Of a DNA stretch of 64,000 nt, positions 10,222 to 21,753 are shown in pieces (the stretch's first letter is position 1; every line of letters starts with the position of its first letter). Position numbers and translations under genes: made by a program. Below the pieces are notes generated by a model that was not told the DNA's origin, made no database searches, and saw nothing but the letters and a program-made list of their open reading frames with translations. Source of the DNA: Conoideocrella luteorostrata (Eukaryota > Ascomycota > Sordariomycetes > Hypocreales > Clavicipitaceae); assembly GCA_032433595.1 (NCBI GenBank), contig JASWJB010000139.1:1-64000 (forward strand). Direction: 5' to 3'.

Positions 10222-11856
10222 ATGGAGAAGTTCGAGGGCAAGGCCACCCACGACTCGGAGGGGGCCTATCCTGCCGAGAATGGCGAGTATAATCTTGCCG
10301 AGCAGCATGATCAACTGGCTCGTGGCCTGAAGAGTCGCCACATTCAGTTCCTTGCGCTTGGTGGTGCCATTGGTACTGGTCTCTTCATTGGTTCTGGTGG
10401 TATTCTATCCTCTACCGGACCTGCGCCGTTATTCATGGCGTATTTGTCTATGATGATGGTTGTGTGGGTAGTCATGAACTGTCTGGCTGAGATGGTCACG
10501 TATTTACCCATGCGCGGTATCACTGTTCCGTACTTCGTCGATCGCTTTGTTGACCCGAGTCTTGGTTTTGCCGCCGGGTGGAACTACTGGTACGCATATG
10601 CTATACTGATCGGTGCCGAAGCTACCGCTGCAGGAATCATCATTGACTACTGGGGTGCAAAAGTTAATATTGCTGTGTGGATCACGATTGTTCTGGGCGT
10701 TATTTTGGCACTTAATATCATTGCTGTAAGCTTCTTCGGCGAAGCTGAATTTTGGTTTGCCAGTATTAAGCTCATCACTATCCTGGGTCTGATTATCCTG
10801 GGCATCGTCATCTTCTTCGGCGGCGCCCCCGCTTCAAAAGGAGTCCTGGGCTTTCACCACTGGAAATATGCTGGGTCCTTTGTCGACTACAAAGTTGCCG
10901 GCCCAACCGGTCGTTTCCTGGGCTACTGGCATGCCTTCGTTACTGCTGGTTTCGCCTTCATCACATCGCCAGAACTTATCGCCATTGCTGCAGGCGAAAC
11001 GATTGCGCCTCGCCGAAATATTCCTAAGGCAGCTCGTCGTTTCATCTGGCGTTTGGCCATCTTCTATGGACTTGGCTCCCTGGTCATCGGCGTGATCGTA
11101 CCCTCCGACGACCCAACTCTCCTGGGAGCCAATAAAGATGGAAAAGCCGATGCCAGTGCCTCTCCCTTCGTCATTGGTATTCAGAATGCGGGCATCCCCG
11201 TTCTGAACCACATTATCAATGCTGCTGTCCTGACCTCAGCTTGGTCGGCCGGCAATTCCTTCCTTTACTCCGGCAGCCGAGTTCTCTACTCCATGTCGCT
11301 CAACGGTCAAGCACCCAGGTTTTTCCGTGTCACCAATCGCAACGGTGTTCCATATCTCGCCGTCCTGGCCACCTGGGCCGTCGGTCTTCTTGCGTACCTC
11401 AACGTTTCTAACTCGGGCTCGACGGTCTTCTCATGGTTTACCAATATTTCTACTATTTCTGGTTTCGTTGCCTGGATAGTTGTCATGATTACTTACCTGC
11501 GTTTCCGACGCTCCATGATATATAACAATCTGATGCACACTCTCCCGTACAGGACACCACTTCAGCCATATGTCACCTACGTAACACTTGTGGTAATCAG
11601 TCTGCTCACTATCACCAATGGATTCCAAACTTTCATGCCCTTCGAGGCAAAGAGTTTCGTAGCAGCGTATATCACCCTCCCTATCTTCGCAGTTCTGTAT
11701 GTGGGGCACAAGATCTTTTACCGCACTTCACTTTACATTCCTGTTGACAAGATTGATGCTATCACGGGCAAAAAGGAGATGGATGAGTTGGAGGCATTGG
11801 ATGAGCCTCGCATTGCGAAGAATTGGCTGCAGAAGGTCTGGTACTGGATTGCGTAA
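10222..11856 (+). CDS. amino-acid permease (AAP/YAT family, 12 TM)
   Basis: An intronless gene for 544 aa, the usual length of fungal amino-acid permeases. After a hydrophilic N-terminal tail the protein has LARGLKSRHIQFLALGGAIG followed by TGLFIGSG (about residues 33-60), the helix-1 signature of the AA_permease family where substrate backbone groups bind. Helix 3 carries GWNYWYAYAI. About twelve hydrophobic segments follow, ending in a short cytosolic C terminus (ENWLQKVWYW-like tail, here KNWLQKVWYWIA). It is a plasma-membrane proton-coupled importer; the substrate could be proline, an acidic amino acid or a broader set and is not fixed by sequence alone. The leader is CT-rich, has a possible six-codon upstream ORF and a GATA-type site 350 bp upstream, compatible with nitrogen-source control. 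Its nearest neighbours are more than 3 kb away. Confidence 0.93.
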   Translation: MEKFEGKATHDSEGAYPAENGEYNLAEQHDQLARGLKSRHIQFLALGGAIGTGLFIGSGGILSSTGPAPLFMAYLSMMMVVWVVMNCLAEMVTYLPMRGITVPYFVDRFVDPSLGFAAGWNYWYAYAILIGAEATAAGIIIDYWGAKVNIAVWITIVLGVILALNIIAVSFFGEAEFWFASIKLITILGLIILGIVIFFGGAPASKGVLGFHHWKYAGSFVDYKVAGPTGRFLGYWHAFVTAGFAFITSPELIAIAAGETIAPRRNIPKAARRFIWRLAIFYGLGSLVIGVIVPSDDPTLLGANKDGKADASASPFVIGIQNAGIPVLNHIINAAVLTSAWSAGNSFLYSGSRVLYSMSLNGQAPRFFRVTNRNGVPYLAVLATWAVGLLAYLNVSNSGSTVFSWFTNISTISGFVAWIVVMITYLRFRRSMIYNNLMHTLPYRTPLQPYVTYVTLVVISLLTITNGFQTFMPFEAKSFVAAYITLPIFAVLYVGHKIFYRTSLYIPVDKIDAITGKKEMDELEALDEPRIAKNWLQKVWYWIA

Positions 11857-14800
11857 AAAGAGCACGGTGTTTTTTTTTGTGCATAGATTTTGGCAGAAAG
11901 CAGATGTGTTCATTTTTCTCTAATTTAGGAGCACGCTGGTTAAGACACATGCGTGCTAATCAACAGTTAGTTGATACCCAAGTTGTTTGTTTCAATGGTA
12001 ATCTCTGTTACGTTATGAACTCGCCTGTCATTTCCAGCATGGGCCTCTCATACTGTTGTTTTGTTCCACGCTGGCATTGTAGCACGCGACCTGATTCGAT
12101 CTCGTAGGCAGTGCGACTGGCAAAACTGCTGAGTAAAGAACGCCATTCTCATGCTAATTGAAACGAGCAGCAGTTTAATGTCGGGAAGGGTATCCAAAGA
12201 CTCAACTAATTCGTGGTTGGAAGACACATTGTATTAAATTTTACCGTCATAGAAGTAAGTTATTGCGCAGTCTTCAAAATGATGCGATGTAAAATTATAG
12301 TCAAAACTCACAGTCATGCCGACCCCGGCCGAGACGCGAGGTCGACGTAAATTAGTCCGTCAGGTTCTTCGCTCATATAAAGAGCTATAACTCCAAGACA
12401 CATTTCATTAGCTTTGCTAGGTAGGTGCTCATTGCCGGGAAGGGCCGCCCACGAAGCAACTTCCGATAAATTTAGCCTACCGTTGGAGACCAGGGCCGTT
12501 ATTGGGAAGGGCGAAGACGAAGGGGGCATTGGGTTGCCTTATGTGGCTGATGCGCTGTGGTTTGATCCAAGTCTACTGATAATTGCTCAGAAGGACAACA
12601 TATCGCAAAATGCCGCTTGCTTCGATGCTGCACGGTCAGATTTTAACTCGAGGTATTACTGTTTCGAGTTATGTGGAAACAATATGGTGCGATACTGTCC
12701 TTGTTTCATCAAAATTTAGTTAATTCCTAAGCTGAGAGAACCTCTTTCTCGTTGTATTTTAAATGGGGCAAGCTTTGAGTAGAAGCAGAATGACGAGATT
12801 AAGTGGCTCAGCTGGAAATAGAGCTTGTGGTTTGGTGGCGGCGCCAGCGAGTTAACACTGGAAGCATATGAAAGGCCGTATTATTCGCGCTTCGTCTGGT
12901 GGGAAAACCGAGGGGAATTTTCTTGATCATGTTGCGTTTGCTATTTCGGGCGAGGCATACTCCGTATAATGCTGATGAACTGAAGGATGAATGGCTCTCC
13001 ACAGATACGCGAGATTTCACGATACATGGCGATGGTTGGGTCAGATTCGCTACGCAGTACTCCGTAGTAACTAACAAAATGTATCCCAAGTCGCTGTGAT
13101 TGACTGCATGTAAGAAGACATGGCAATCTCATTGGTGGACCCGGCACACAGACAGCTGAAATAGGACATGGTACTCCGTACTCCGTAGACAAAGGGTACC
13201 TTGACTCGTGGCATCGTGCAGCAGAACTGCTCCATGCGGAGTAACTGGCTGCTGGAGAGTTGTAACTAATATTACCCTATGGATTCGGCGAGAAGCGACG
13301 ACTCAAAAAGGGCAAGCGTCAGGAACAGAGTCGCTTTGAAATGGCCGGTGGGGCGAGGTGCAAATTTGTCCAATCAATGTAAGAGAAGGAAATTGTCCAA
13401 ATTTTAGATTTGGCGCGAAAACCTCACTACCCAAGGCCAATCATGGAGACGATGCGACTCTGGGGAAGTGGCCAGGATGATTCCGTAAGTGGCAGGAGGG
13501 GTTGACGGGGTTCCTAATGGGCAATGGACTTCTCAAATGGGAGAAAATTGCTTTCTTCCGACACTGGAGAAGTGAATCAAGACCCGAGACCAGAGGCAGG
13601 ACGCGTGCATTGCGTCAATATCGAGGTGTTCCTGGAGATGAAGGGCGGAAACATTCAATTATGGTCGATAGTCCGTGCGTGTGACCATACAAATAAATTG
13701 GTGTAAATCGCAAGGGCGTGACTGAGACATACCAAGCGGCCGAGAGACAAAACACCTACGGAGTACTCCGTGGTCGTACGAACCGGGTCTGGGTGTCTGT
13801 GACTGTTGGCTTAAATTTCCGCTCTAGTCGCTTAGCAGTGAGAACGAACTGTTGATCAATTGCTGCGTACGCGGTTGCGCGCCGGTCAAAGTGTGTTGTT
13901 TACGCGAGTAGACGAGAAGCTGGCATGACACACAAGTCATGCAAACATTGACGATATTGAGATGGAGCTGAGGGAGAGGAGGTGGTTTGACGAGCAGTGG
14001 AGGCAGGGGCCGGCAATGGGTTTACCCAATGATAACACGTAAGTAAAGTAGGGAAAGGGAAGCTGATGAGAAACGGACGCAATATTGCATGGTGCTGCCT
14101 CCTGCCGCCAGTTCCAAGAAGACAACGCATGGGAGTACCAGACGGCGCCCCTGCGACATTGTTGCCATAGCGGATTAGCCTTGTTGCTGAGGTATCCACT
14201 GCACTTGATTCAGCCACGAGTGACTTTTCAGGAACATGGGGGTCTGCGCACTTCAACGGCTGCAGCCCGCCAATGAAGCCATCGATTGCGCTTGGGTGAA
14301 AGGCAAGAGAGAAAGCTGGCCGCTTGGGAAGCCACGACTAGCCTCTCGCTCGCCTGCCCCCAATCCCATGATCCATGTAGTAAGCGTGTCAACGGGGCCA
14401 AACGGTTGAAGCTGTTTGAAGCCCCGGCAAATGTGGTCTCTGGCCGGCGGCACCAGGCAGACCAGACTCTTTGACTCTCAATCTCGGCGCCAGTCTCGTG
14501 CACCCTCGTTTTTGGGCCGGCCGGCGCTTTGTCGCGCGACCACCAGACCCCGTCCATATTATACTACTGACTGGCGCCCCCGTCTCATTTATCTCTTCCT
14601 TCTTTTCTCCTCACCAGCACCTTTCGTTTCATCCTGCTCGCACGCACCGACCCCAAGGCTTCGTTGGCAAAGTCTCAACCTCCTGCGTTTCACGCAAGTC
14701 ACTCCTTTGAATCCACACGACAACGCTCTCAATCTCGGTGCTGTGAGCAGTCTACAACGTCCATCCTCCTCCGTTATCACCGCCATATCGCATATCACAT

Positions 14801-15053
14801 CGAGACCAAGAACTACCTGTGGTTGCTTCAAACACCACACCGTTGAAATTCCTTGAACCGAACTGCAATTGCGCTCGTTGCAACTCTGGTACCTTACACG
14901 CCTCTCGATCTACCCCAGACCGCTTATCTCGTAACCGAGCAATCCCAGTCAGCAATCTCGCAACTACCCGTCTAGGCAAATCATTCCCGGCCAGTCGAAG
15001 CCGACTCTTTGAGGGACTCAGCAAGAAGAAAAGAAGACAAAGGAAAAGACAAA
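11857..15053. other. intergenic; promoter of the GPI-anchored protein at its 3' end
   Basis: No gene is supported. TACTCCGTA/TACGGAGTA copies lie near 12958, 13056, 13172 (two overlapping) and 13757. From about 14580 the plus strand becomes strongly pyrimidine-rich (TCTTCCTTCTTTTCTCCTC), marking the probable promoter and leader of the gene that starts at 15054. Confidence 0.55.
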
Positions 15054-15419
15054 ATGCAGTTGACCAAGTTTGTTCTGGCCATCCTTCCGGCCCTGGCTCT
15101 TGCCGACACCAGCTCTGCCTCTGCCTCTGCCAGTTCGGCGCCGGCTACTACGACCACTTGTACCTCCACCATGAAGTTGGTGAAGACTGTGACGCTCTCT
15201 CAAGCTCACACCGTCACGTCAACTTTGGCCCAGAACACAACCTCTTTCATGCCCACCGGCGGCATGACCTCTGTGTCCACCCCCCCAGTCGTCACTACGG
15301 CTCCAGCTCCGGTTCCCGTTCCTTCCACCAAAGGCCCCGATAACGCTGCTGGGACGCTCGATGCTACCAGGGTCGCCTTGGCTGGCGTCGCTGGCATGAT
15401 CGTTGTCGCCATGATGTGA
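15054..15419 (+). CDS. small Ser/Thr-rich GPI-anchored cell-surface protein
   Basis: Encodes 121 aa from the ATG at 15054 (MQLTKFVLAI), chosen because the open frame further upstream is a charged leader that would hide the signal peptide. Residues 1-17 form a signal peptide ending ALA. The mature part is low-complexity Ser/Ala/Thr with one N-glycosylation sequon (NTT at 61) and a Pro-rich spacer (PAPVPVP). The C terminus has a small-residue site around N97-G100 followed by a hydrophobic tail (VALAGVAGMIVVAMM), the layout of a GPI-attachment signal. It has a single cysteine and no catalytic domain. It is probably a wall or membrane mannoprotein made under the CT-rich promoter just upstream. 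The family is not recognised beyond this architecture. Confidence 0.8.
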   Translation: MQLTKFVLAILPALALADTSSASASASSAPATTTTCTSTMKLVKTVTLSQAHTVTSTLAQNTTSFMPTGGMTSVSTPPVVTTAPAPVPVPSTKGPDNAAGTLDATRVALAGVAGMIVVAMM

Positions 15420-18400
15420 ACCGAGTTCGCACTTTTGGTGAAGACTCTGGAATGATTCGGAGTACCGGTAGTGGTGGAGGTCGTTGTGAAATGGATCTTG
15501 AAATGGTCAGCACAGTCGTTTACCGTGTCTTACTGCGGCAAGGTCACCCTTGTGGTGACTTATTTCCTTTGTCAGAGCTTCTTGTCTCGCGTTCTTCTTT
15601 AGCCTTTGGCGTTTTTGTCAACTTCATTCTACCCCGTGACGATCTACGATCATGACCGAATTTACGACTACACGGAGTGCGCCGTCCTTTGATCCCATGC
15701 TCATTCTCAACCAAAGTACACGTGTACTGATGACCATGGCGCCTCTTTAAGCTCAGTCGCTTCTTCAATTCCAGCTACCGCTTCCCTGACGCACCCACAC
15801 GCGGAAGTTGGTATACTGGACAAATCTTAATGTGTTTTATATCTCATTCTTACCCCAGTACGGCACACGCGCGCGTCGATTGCGCTGCGCTGGTTCATGG
15901 GCGCTTATTCGCAGCTTTGCGAACACAATTTCACATGACCCGCGCCGCTTCAACCAATATTTACGGGTAGACCGTCACCTTGGACCCTAGTCTCAAAGCC
16001 TCTTCATCTTCTCACGTTTTATACTTATATCACAACGGTTTCAATGCCTGCTCATACAGGCAGGTAGTCTTCTCCGGAGGCTATGAGACAAGGCTGGTGT
16101 CATGTCTTTGAGATATGCATTTATCCCCTTTGAACCACATTGGTCTGGAACGGCGCGCATCATGTGCGCTCTTGCTCGGCTGGACACATATTTTCAAATC
16201 TCCCTTATTACATAGGCATTTTGGCAAGATACCTTCACCGGAGTCTACCTCTACTATTGATGCCGTAGACTCCGGACAACGAAGACGGACATGCGATCAA
16301 GTAAAGGTAGCAGCCTAGGGCTCTCCATATCTGCTCCGTATACTCTTTCCAATCTACTTCTTCAACTGTCCTTCGAGATCCCATCTGATACTTATTTCAT
16401 TTTTCCGTTCTACAGTGATACCCTTTATATTTGTAAGACATATCTTGAGAATCTGCCATGATGTCTTGGAACTTTTTGGAGTATTGCGAATACCCATTTT
16501 TCGTTGGTGATTATTTTTCTTTTCAGATGCTGTCAGCTTTATCAGATGGAAAGATGTAGATGGACTGCAAGGGTCGCGGACTTATTTTGGCTTGTACGTT
16601 ATAGTAGCCAAATGGCAAATTTGATCATGATTTAGGTTACACGTGATCGCTGATCTTATGTGCGTTGTAAGAAGAATGTAGCCTGTTAGAAATTGTCCAG
16701 AGCCTCGTTTGACTGCGGAAGCGCCGGCAACCTCGGGCTTACTGGTTGGCGCAAATTTAGTCGGCGGTAAAATGTGTAAACTTATTTGACGTGGCGCACG
16801 AGGCTTTATGAGCCTCCGCCGGATTGCTACAGGAGGGATGCCCCGAACACCAACTTCATCATTATAACTCGTCCTAGTCTTCTTGTAGCTTCGCCTCCAA
16901 GGAGGAGATATAGTGCGGGGGATGAATCATATAAAGGGTCCAGAGCAGTTGGCTAAGTGAGTATGAGGTTCTTGGGGTGGCCTGGCCTTTGCTGGAGTCA
17001 GTCCATCTAACAATGTCGCCAGCGTTGGTCTAAAGATGGCTGACATCTCAAACCCCAAGTAGGCAGTTTCTGTAACATGATCAAAGGCGTTCCGGCCAAG
17101 ATGTTGAGCAGAGCCGGACAGCCCTGTATCTATCCAGACCACAGTTTAGCGCATCAGGGAGCCTCGTACCCGTCGAGGTCGTGAAAGCACCCGCAACAGC
17201 CGAAATCAACAAATGGCATAAACAATTGGTTGGTGGTGGGCGAATGAGTGAGGCTGTAATCCGTGCTCTCTACGTCGGGTTGGGACGTGTTGTAAAATTC
17301 GCTGGTAGCGGCTGCCTTGCTAGAAGCATTTACGTGCTCCGTTGAATTACTGGAATCTTTCCACATCCACGTGCCTGGTGATTTTGTGACGAGGCTACGG
17401 GTGATGGTGATATCAATGCCAGTCTTGGCATCGGCATTGGGATCTGCATCGCGGGCAGGGCGGACTTGGGTGACGTGAGACCAATTTGGAAGCCCCCAAA
17501 ATGGAACTACTGCGGATGTTCACCAATGCCTGACCATAAGGATGATGAGGCAGTCTGCCTCAGGCAAAGTTGCAATAGGCTGTTGATGCCTGATGATCAG
17601 AGTACCCATAACCGATGTGGCTCGTGTAAAACATATCCTGTCAGGTAGATTCTGATAAGCCTCGTCATATGCATCTACGGGGATGTCGGGCTAATTAAAA
17701 ACAAAAGATTGGGAGGTACTTGGTCTGCCACTTATTTTCCACCATGGTACGGAGTAGAAGATATAGCAACTGGAAGTCGTCAGGAAAAGGTGGATCGGCC
17801 ATGCATCCGACCAGGCTTGGCGGGATCTATGAGATGAGTTGCGATGGGGTTTATCTCTATTAGTGACGTTGGGGCCACGGAGTACATTCTCGCACAGACC
17901 CGGACCATGGGCCATTTGGAAGCGACGGGAAAGGACTACATGTCTCCGACTTTACTCACGGGAAACACAAGTACCTACAAACTAGCCGGTACATTTGTGG
18001 ACATTTCCCCGTTGAAATAATACTTGCCTTCCGTCACGCGGTTCTACTTCTGGTGCGTAAGCTTCTAAGGATCTACAAGGTGCAATAAGGTACGTCGAGA
18101 TCGCGTATAACCACATGATGAGACCACTCCTGCTTGTCGTGACTTCTGTTAGTCCCGTTCTTTAGCTGTTTTATATCTGTGTTGGCGATAATATTTGTAC
18201 TCCGTATGGCGTATCAACACAATACTGTGGCGTCCACCACTCATTAGCGACCACCTTTTATAGGTAACTGCACACTTGAGTGGTCCGGAGCCCGAAAATT
18301 AAAAGCATGCCCTCGGGTTTATGCTGACTAAATATAAAATGAAGCTGTTGTCATGCATGGTAGGGACAAAGTGATTCACACTCTTGATCCACCGATTGTG

Positions 18401-18446
18401 TGCCAGTGGGAGATGCAACACGACACGCAGCTAGTACGACACGCGC
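15420..18446. other. intergenic, one unexplained open frame
   Basis: About 3 kb without a confident gene. On the minus strand 17154-17523 is an uninterrupted frame of about 123 codons. It includes VPFWGLPNWSHVTQV and SLVTKSPGTWMWKDSS and ends in a C/G-rich VDFGCCGCFHDLDGYEAP tail. It has no ATG near its start and could be a last exon or a relic. TACGGAGTA-type copies lie near 17747 and 18198. Confidence 0.4.
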
Positions 18447-18646
18447 TTTTCACTGCAATTTCATCCTCGTGCGGAACAAGGAATGTGGAGAGGGCAAGTG
18501 TGGACGCGAATAAGAAGTGATTGGAGGAGCAGGCGATCCCGGTGAGCGAATATTTTCACTGCAATTTCATCTTCATGCGGGACGGGCAATGTGGAGAGGC
18601 AGAGTGTGAGAGCGGATAAGAAGTGATTGGACGAGCAGGTGATCCC
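18447..18646. repeat. 106-bp period direct repeat, two copies
   Basis: The segments 18447-18540 and 18553-18646 both begin TTTTCACTGCAATTTCATC and end GAGCAGG(C/T)GATCCC. They are near-identical apart from scattered mostly C/T and G/A differences. They lie in non-coding sequence upstream of the 2EXR gene's 3' end. Confidence 0.8.
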
Positions 18647-18925
18647 CTGTTCTGTCGGTTATGTTTGAGCGAGTACGATGTACGGAGTACTTGAGCGATT
18701 GATCAGCTTTAGTTTTAAGTGGTAGTCAGCTAGTTAACTTATCGCTTGATCAGGAACAGCTACCGCGCATGGCATTACATCCTCACCCCTCTCAATATAT
18801 GTAAGGTACATCGATTTAAAACCGTGGGCAGACTAAATCTAAACATCCGTTCTGCCCACATTCTACATGCAAACAGTGCATTGTGATCTATACGTTCATG
18901 GGATGCTCTTGGCGCTGCTGATCCT

Positions 18926-19774
18926 TTATCTGCAAACTATAGAGGAAGCAGGCCGGATCCGAAAACAATTGCCTCTCCCTCGCTCCGTGAGCTTCTCAAT
19001 CAATTTCTCGCCAGAATTTTCTTCTATTAACGAGTATACCTCACCCCGGAGAGCGCCTGTGCTCCCGTCTTGTCGTTCCCATTCAAGTTTCTCCCGATTT
19101 TCACTCCACGTGTACGAAATCCGGTGCATTCCGTCAAGCTCCATCCGTGGCTGAACCATGATGTTGTCGTCGCCAGGCAGCCCTGCCGGCACATCACTGA
19201 CAATAAAGAGCTCTTCCAGGCTGGTATACCACTCGAAGAACTCAACTATTGGCTCTGGCTCATTCCCAAGGATACTCTCATCAATAGCAATCCGTGTAAA
19301 TTTCGGCGGAGGGCATGACAGGTTCCTGTGTAACAGATCTGCGTCAAATTGCCTGTCAAGCGGTTCGCGAACAAACTCATCCCACCTCTCATGCGGGACA
19401 TAGAGTGTGTCTAGCTCGGGGTCAAACTCTCGCACAAATATGGGCGAGGGACTGTGCATGGGGCAGCGGATTCTAAGCTTGTGCTCTTTGATCCATGCTG
19501 ATGCGATGCTTTGGGCTTCTCTGTTGACGGAGAATGCGGGTATATCAAATTGGACGACTTTCAGTAAGGCGTGGTGGAATTCGAAGTTGAGGTTGAGTGC
19601 TGGGTCGTCTGGCGAGTAGTCTTCTTCGTCCTCTTGAAGATAACGGGGCTGCCAGCATCCTCTTCGGTAGATATACAATGCTTGTTGAATGTTTGGGGGG
19701 AGCGTGTGCCGCCAAATAAGGTCGCGTAGCTCTGGGGGAAGATTTGGGAATAAGGTGAATGTGGATGGTGTCAT
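18926..19774 (-). CDS. 2EXR domain protein
   Basis: A 282-aa intronless protein starting at the ATG at 19774. The N terminus, FTLFPNLPPELRDLIWRHTL at about residues 6-25, is the defining segment of the 2EXR family, a large lineage-expanded fungal family of unknown biochemical function. It is predicted soluble, with no signal peptide or membrane segment. Downstream it is acidic (RYLQEDEEDYSPDD at about 44-57), with conserved-looking FDPELDTLYVPHERWDEF in the middle, as is typical of the family. Length is in the usual range. It has no close neighbour on the same strand; the next gene at 21.4 kb is on the opposite strand. Confidence 0.88.
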   Translation of the reverse strand: MTPSTFTLFPNLPPELRDLIWRHTLPPNIQQALYIYRRGCWQPRYLQEDEEDYSPDDPALNLNFEFHHALLKVVQFDIPAFSVNREAQSIASAWIKEHKLRIRCPMHSPSPIFVREFDPELDTLYVPHERWDEFVREPLDRQFDADLLHRNLSCPPPKFTRIAIDESILGNEPEPIVEFFEWYTSLEELFIVSDVPAGLPGDDNIMVQPRMELDGMHRISYTWSENREKLEWERQDGSTGALRGEVYSLIEENSGEKLIEKLTERGRGNCFRIRPASSIVCR

Positions 19775-21284
19775 GGTGTTGGCCCTCGGGTGCTTGCTTG
19801 ATGCGTGCTGCGTGTCCTGGCCTGCTGCTTAGGCAGAGAAGAGAGCAGAAGAATAGGAAGAAAAGAATGAGAAGGAAACGATGGGGAAGAATACAAGGAC
19901 AGAGGAGAGCAGCGGCAGATTGCTGGCCACAGCTTACGATGGCCAATACGCCACTCGACCTCGGCCTAGTCCGACGGATAGATCTGACGGAGCAGCTGGT
20001 GTGCATATGCTCTTCGTCCTGATTCACTCTTGACGAAATGGCCCCCAATGGCGAGTAAAGTCTTGACCTGCCCAGCGGCCAAGACAGAATCCTACAACGA
20101 AGCGTCTGAGATGTTTAATGGGGCACTGCTCGGTAGCCCATGCATGCATCGGGGTTGGCGCTGACGTTGTTGTTGTTGTCGAGCACGGGATCCGCAAGAC
20201 CCTTGCATCCTCCACCGCAGACTGCGTTACATTGCAGATCGACGACTGCCGACCGACTGAATGTACCTTTGCTTTCGGACATGCCAGGCACGGTTCGGAC
20301 AAGATAACCTTTTTCGCGCCATGTGTAACTAGCGAACTGTCTACCTCGTCAAGCTGTGGGTTCCGATTCCATTTTTGGCAACTCGAACGTTACGGCAAAG
20401 CCTGGCAGCTCAGACGTGAGTTACTTAATCGGTCAAGATCAACGGCGCACGTAAGCTTGACCTTGCCAATCATTTCACCTTTTCTTACTCAGATGGAGAG
20501 AGTCAGCACGAGACTTCAGCTCAAGACGTCATGCACGGATGCTTAAATGATCTCTAATGGCTCACGTCACGGAACACGATGGCGGCAACCATCCCAGTCC
20601 GATTGCTGATGGGATGGACGAGATCTTGGCTGTACCTTTCCCTGCGGAGTTAGGGGAGTTGGTTGAAAGGAACCGCGCGCTAAGTGCCTCGCTAGTTATT
20701 AGACTATTAGTCCCGCGGCTTGTTGAGATCTCGGGACCGCCCAAGACTTGGCTGATCCATAGTTAGATCGCCTGCCGCAAATGGTCCTGAGCTGGCGTTC
20801 GGTCGGTTTCCGATACGGCTAAATGCAGATCACCATGGCTGGTTCGTAGGGAACATGGCGTTCGGTTGGTTTCCGGGATGTACTTGACGATTCAACGAGC
20901 GTTCCCAACACGCAACTTCATTTTACGCACGTCACTGGCGTCTTGTCCTTGGGAGATTACAGTGCTGTGGCCATAGACTGGTGGGCTATACGGCAGTTCT
21001 GTGGTGGCGCAGTAAGCACAATAGCCGTGGTTGAGTTACCCTGAAGGTATCGTGGGCTTGGCGAACGTCATGTTTCACTTTCAACAGAGGAAGGATGCTG
21101 AAGCACTGACCTTTGCTCACTGCTGACAGCTGGGCAAGCGGAGAAAGTTAGACAAGTCACACAATGTGATGTCTTGCCATCTATACCGAGAGTAAGCAAT
21201 AGTATATGGTCCAAGCGACCTCAAACGTCCGAGTAGTTTGCAGGCCTGGGAAGGCAGGTAGGCGTTGAAGAGAGGAAAAAGAAG
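19775..21284. other. intergenic
   Basis: No gene is supported. A short direct repeat (GGCGTTCGGT(C/T)GGTTTCCG) occurs at about 20794 and 20858. The 3' end runs into the promoter of the small secreted protein. Confidence 0.5.
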
Positions 21285-21292
21285 TATAAAAG
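21285..21292 (+). promoter_or_regulatory. TATA box of the small secreted protein gene
   Basis: TATAAAAG lies 141-148 bp upstream of the ATG at 21433, followed by a CA/CT-rich leader containing short CCA and ACT microsatellites, a strong fungal promoter layout. Confidence 0.55.
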
Positions 21293-21432
21293 ACTTGGGA
21301 ACTGTCACCTCAAAACTTTATCCTCAACTCAACAGCTACTACCATAACAGCAACCACCACCACCGCCACTACTACTATTACTAGTCGCTGACCTACTCTT
21401 TTCAAGACAAACACACCTTTTCATCTATCAAA

Positions 21433-21753
21433 ATGAAGTTCCTCCCTGTTGCCGTTCTCTTCTTCGCCTTGGAGGTTTGCGCCTCCAAGATCTCCTACTC
21501 TACTGGCTACAAGAAAGGTGGTATCAAGAACCAAGGTGGTATTGAGAACAAGGCTGGCGGTACCATCCCCGACAACAAGGATGACGACGTCCTCAAGAAG
21601 ATGGGAGAGTGGTCGTCCAACGAGTTCAAGGCTAAGCGCAACGAGCGCAGCAAGGTCATCATCGTCTCTAGGGTTGAGAAGGTCGAGAACAAGGGCGATG
21701 CTGCCGATGCCAACAACAAAGCCCAGCAGATTGTCAACAAGCACGTCAAATAA
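21433..21753 (+). CDS. lysine-rich small secreted protein (effector-like candidate)
   Basis: Encodes 106 aa. Residues 1-18 (MKFLPVAVLFFALEVCAS) are a clear signal peptide. The mature chain of about 88 residues is hydrophilic and rich in Lys, Asn, Asp and Glu, with no cysteine. Near its start is a short imperfect repeat, GGIKNQ/GGIENK followed by AGGT, then a helical charged segment (DDDVLKKMGEWSSNEFKAKR). No known domain is recognised. The good TATA box, ordered leader and strongly codon-like third-position pattern argue that it is expressed. Role unknown; small secreted proteins of this size in fungi are often host-interaction or development-specific, but that is inference. Confidence 0.75.
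   Translation: MKFLPVAVLFFALEVCASKISYSTGYKKGGIKNQGGIENKAGGTIPDNKDDDVLKKMGEWSSNEFKAKRNERSKVIIVSRVEKVENKGDAADANNKAQQIVNKHVK

Noticed and set aside
9774..10292. 172-codon plus-strand ORF overlapping the permease start
   Set aside because: It covers the pyrimidine-rich promoter and leader and overlaps the permease in another frame; the Pro/Arg/Ser content reflects CT-rich DNA.
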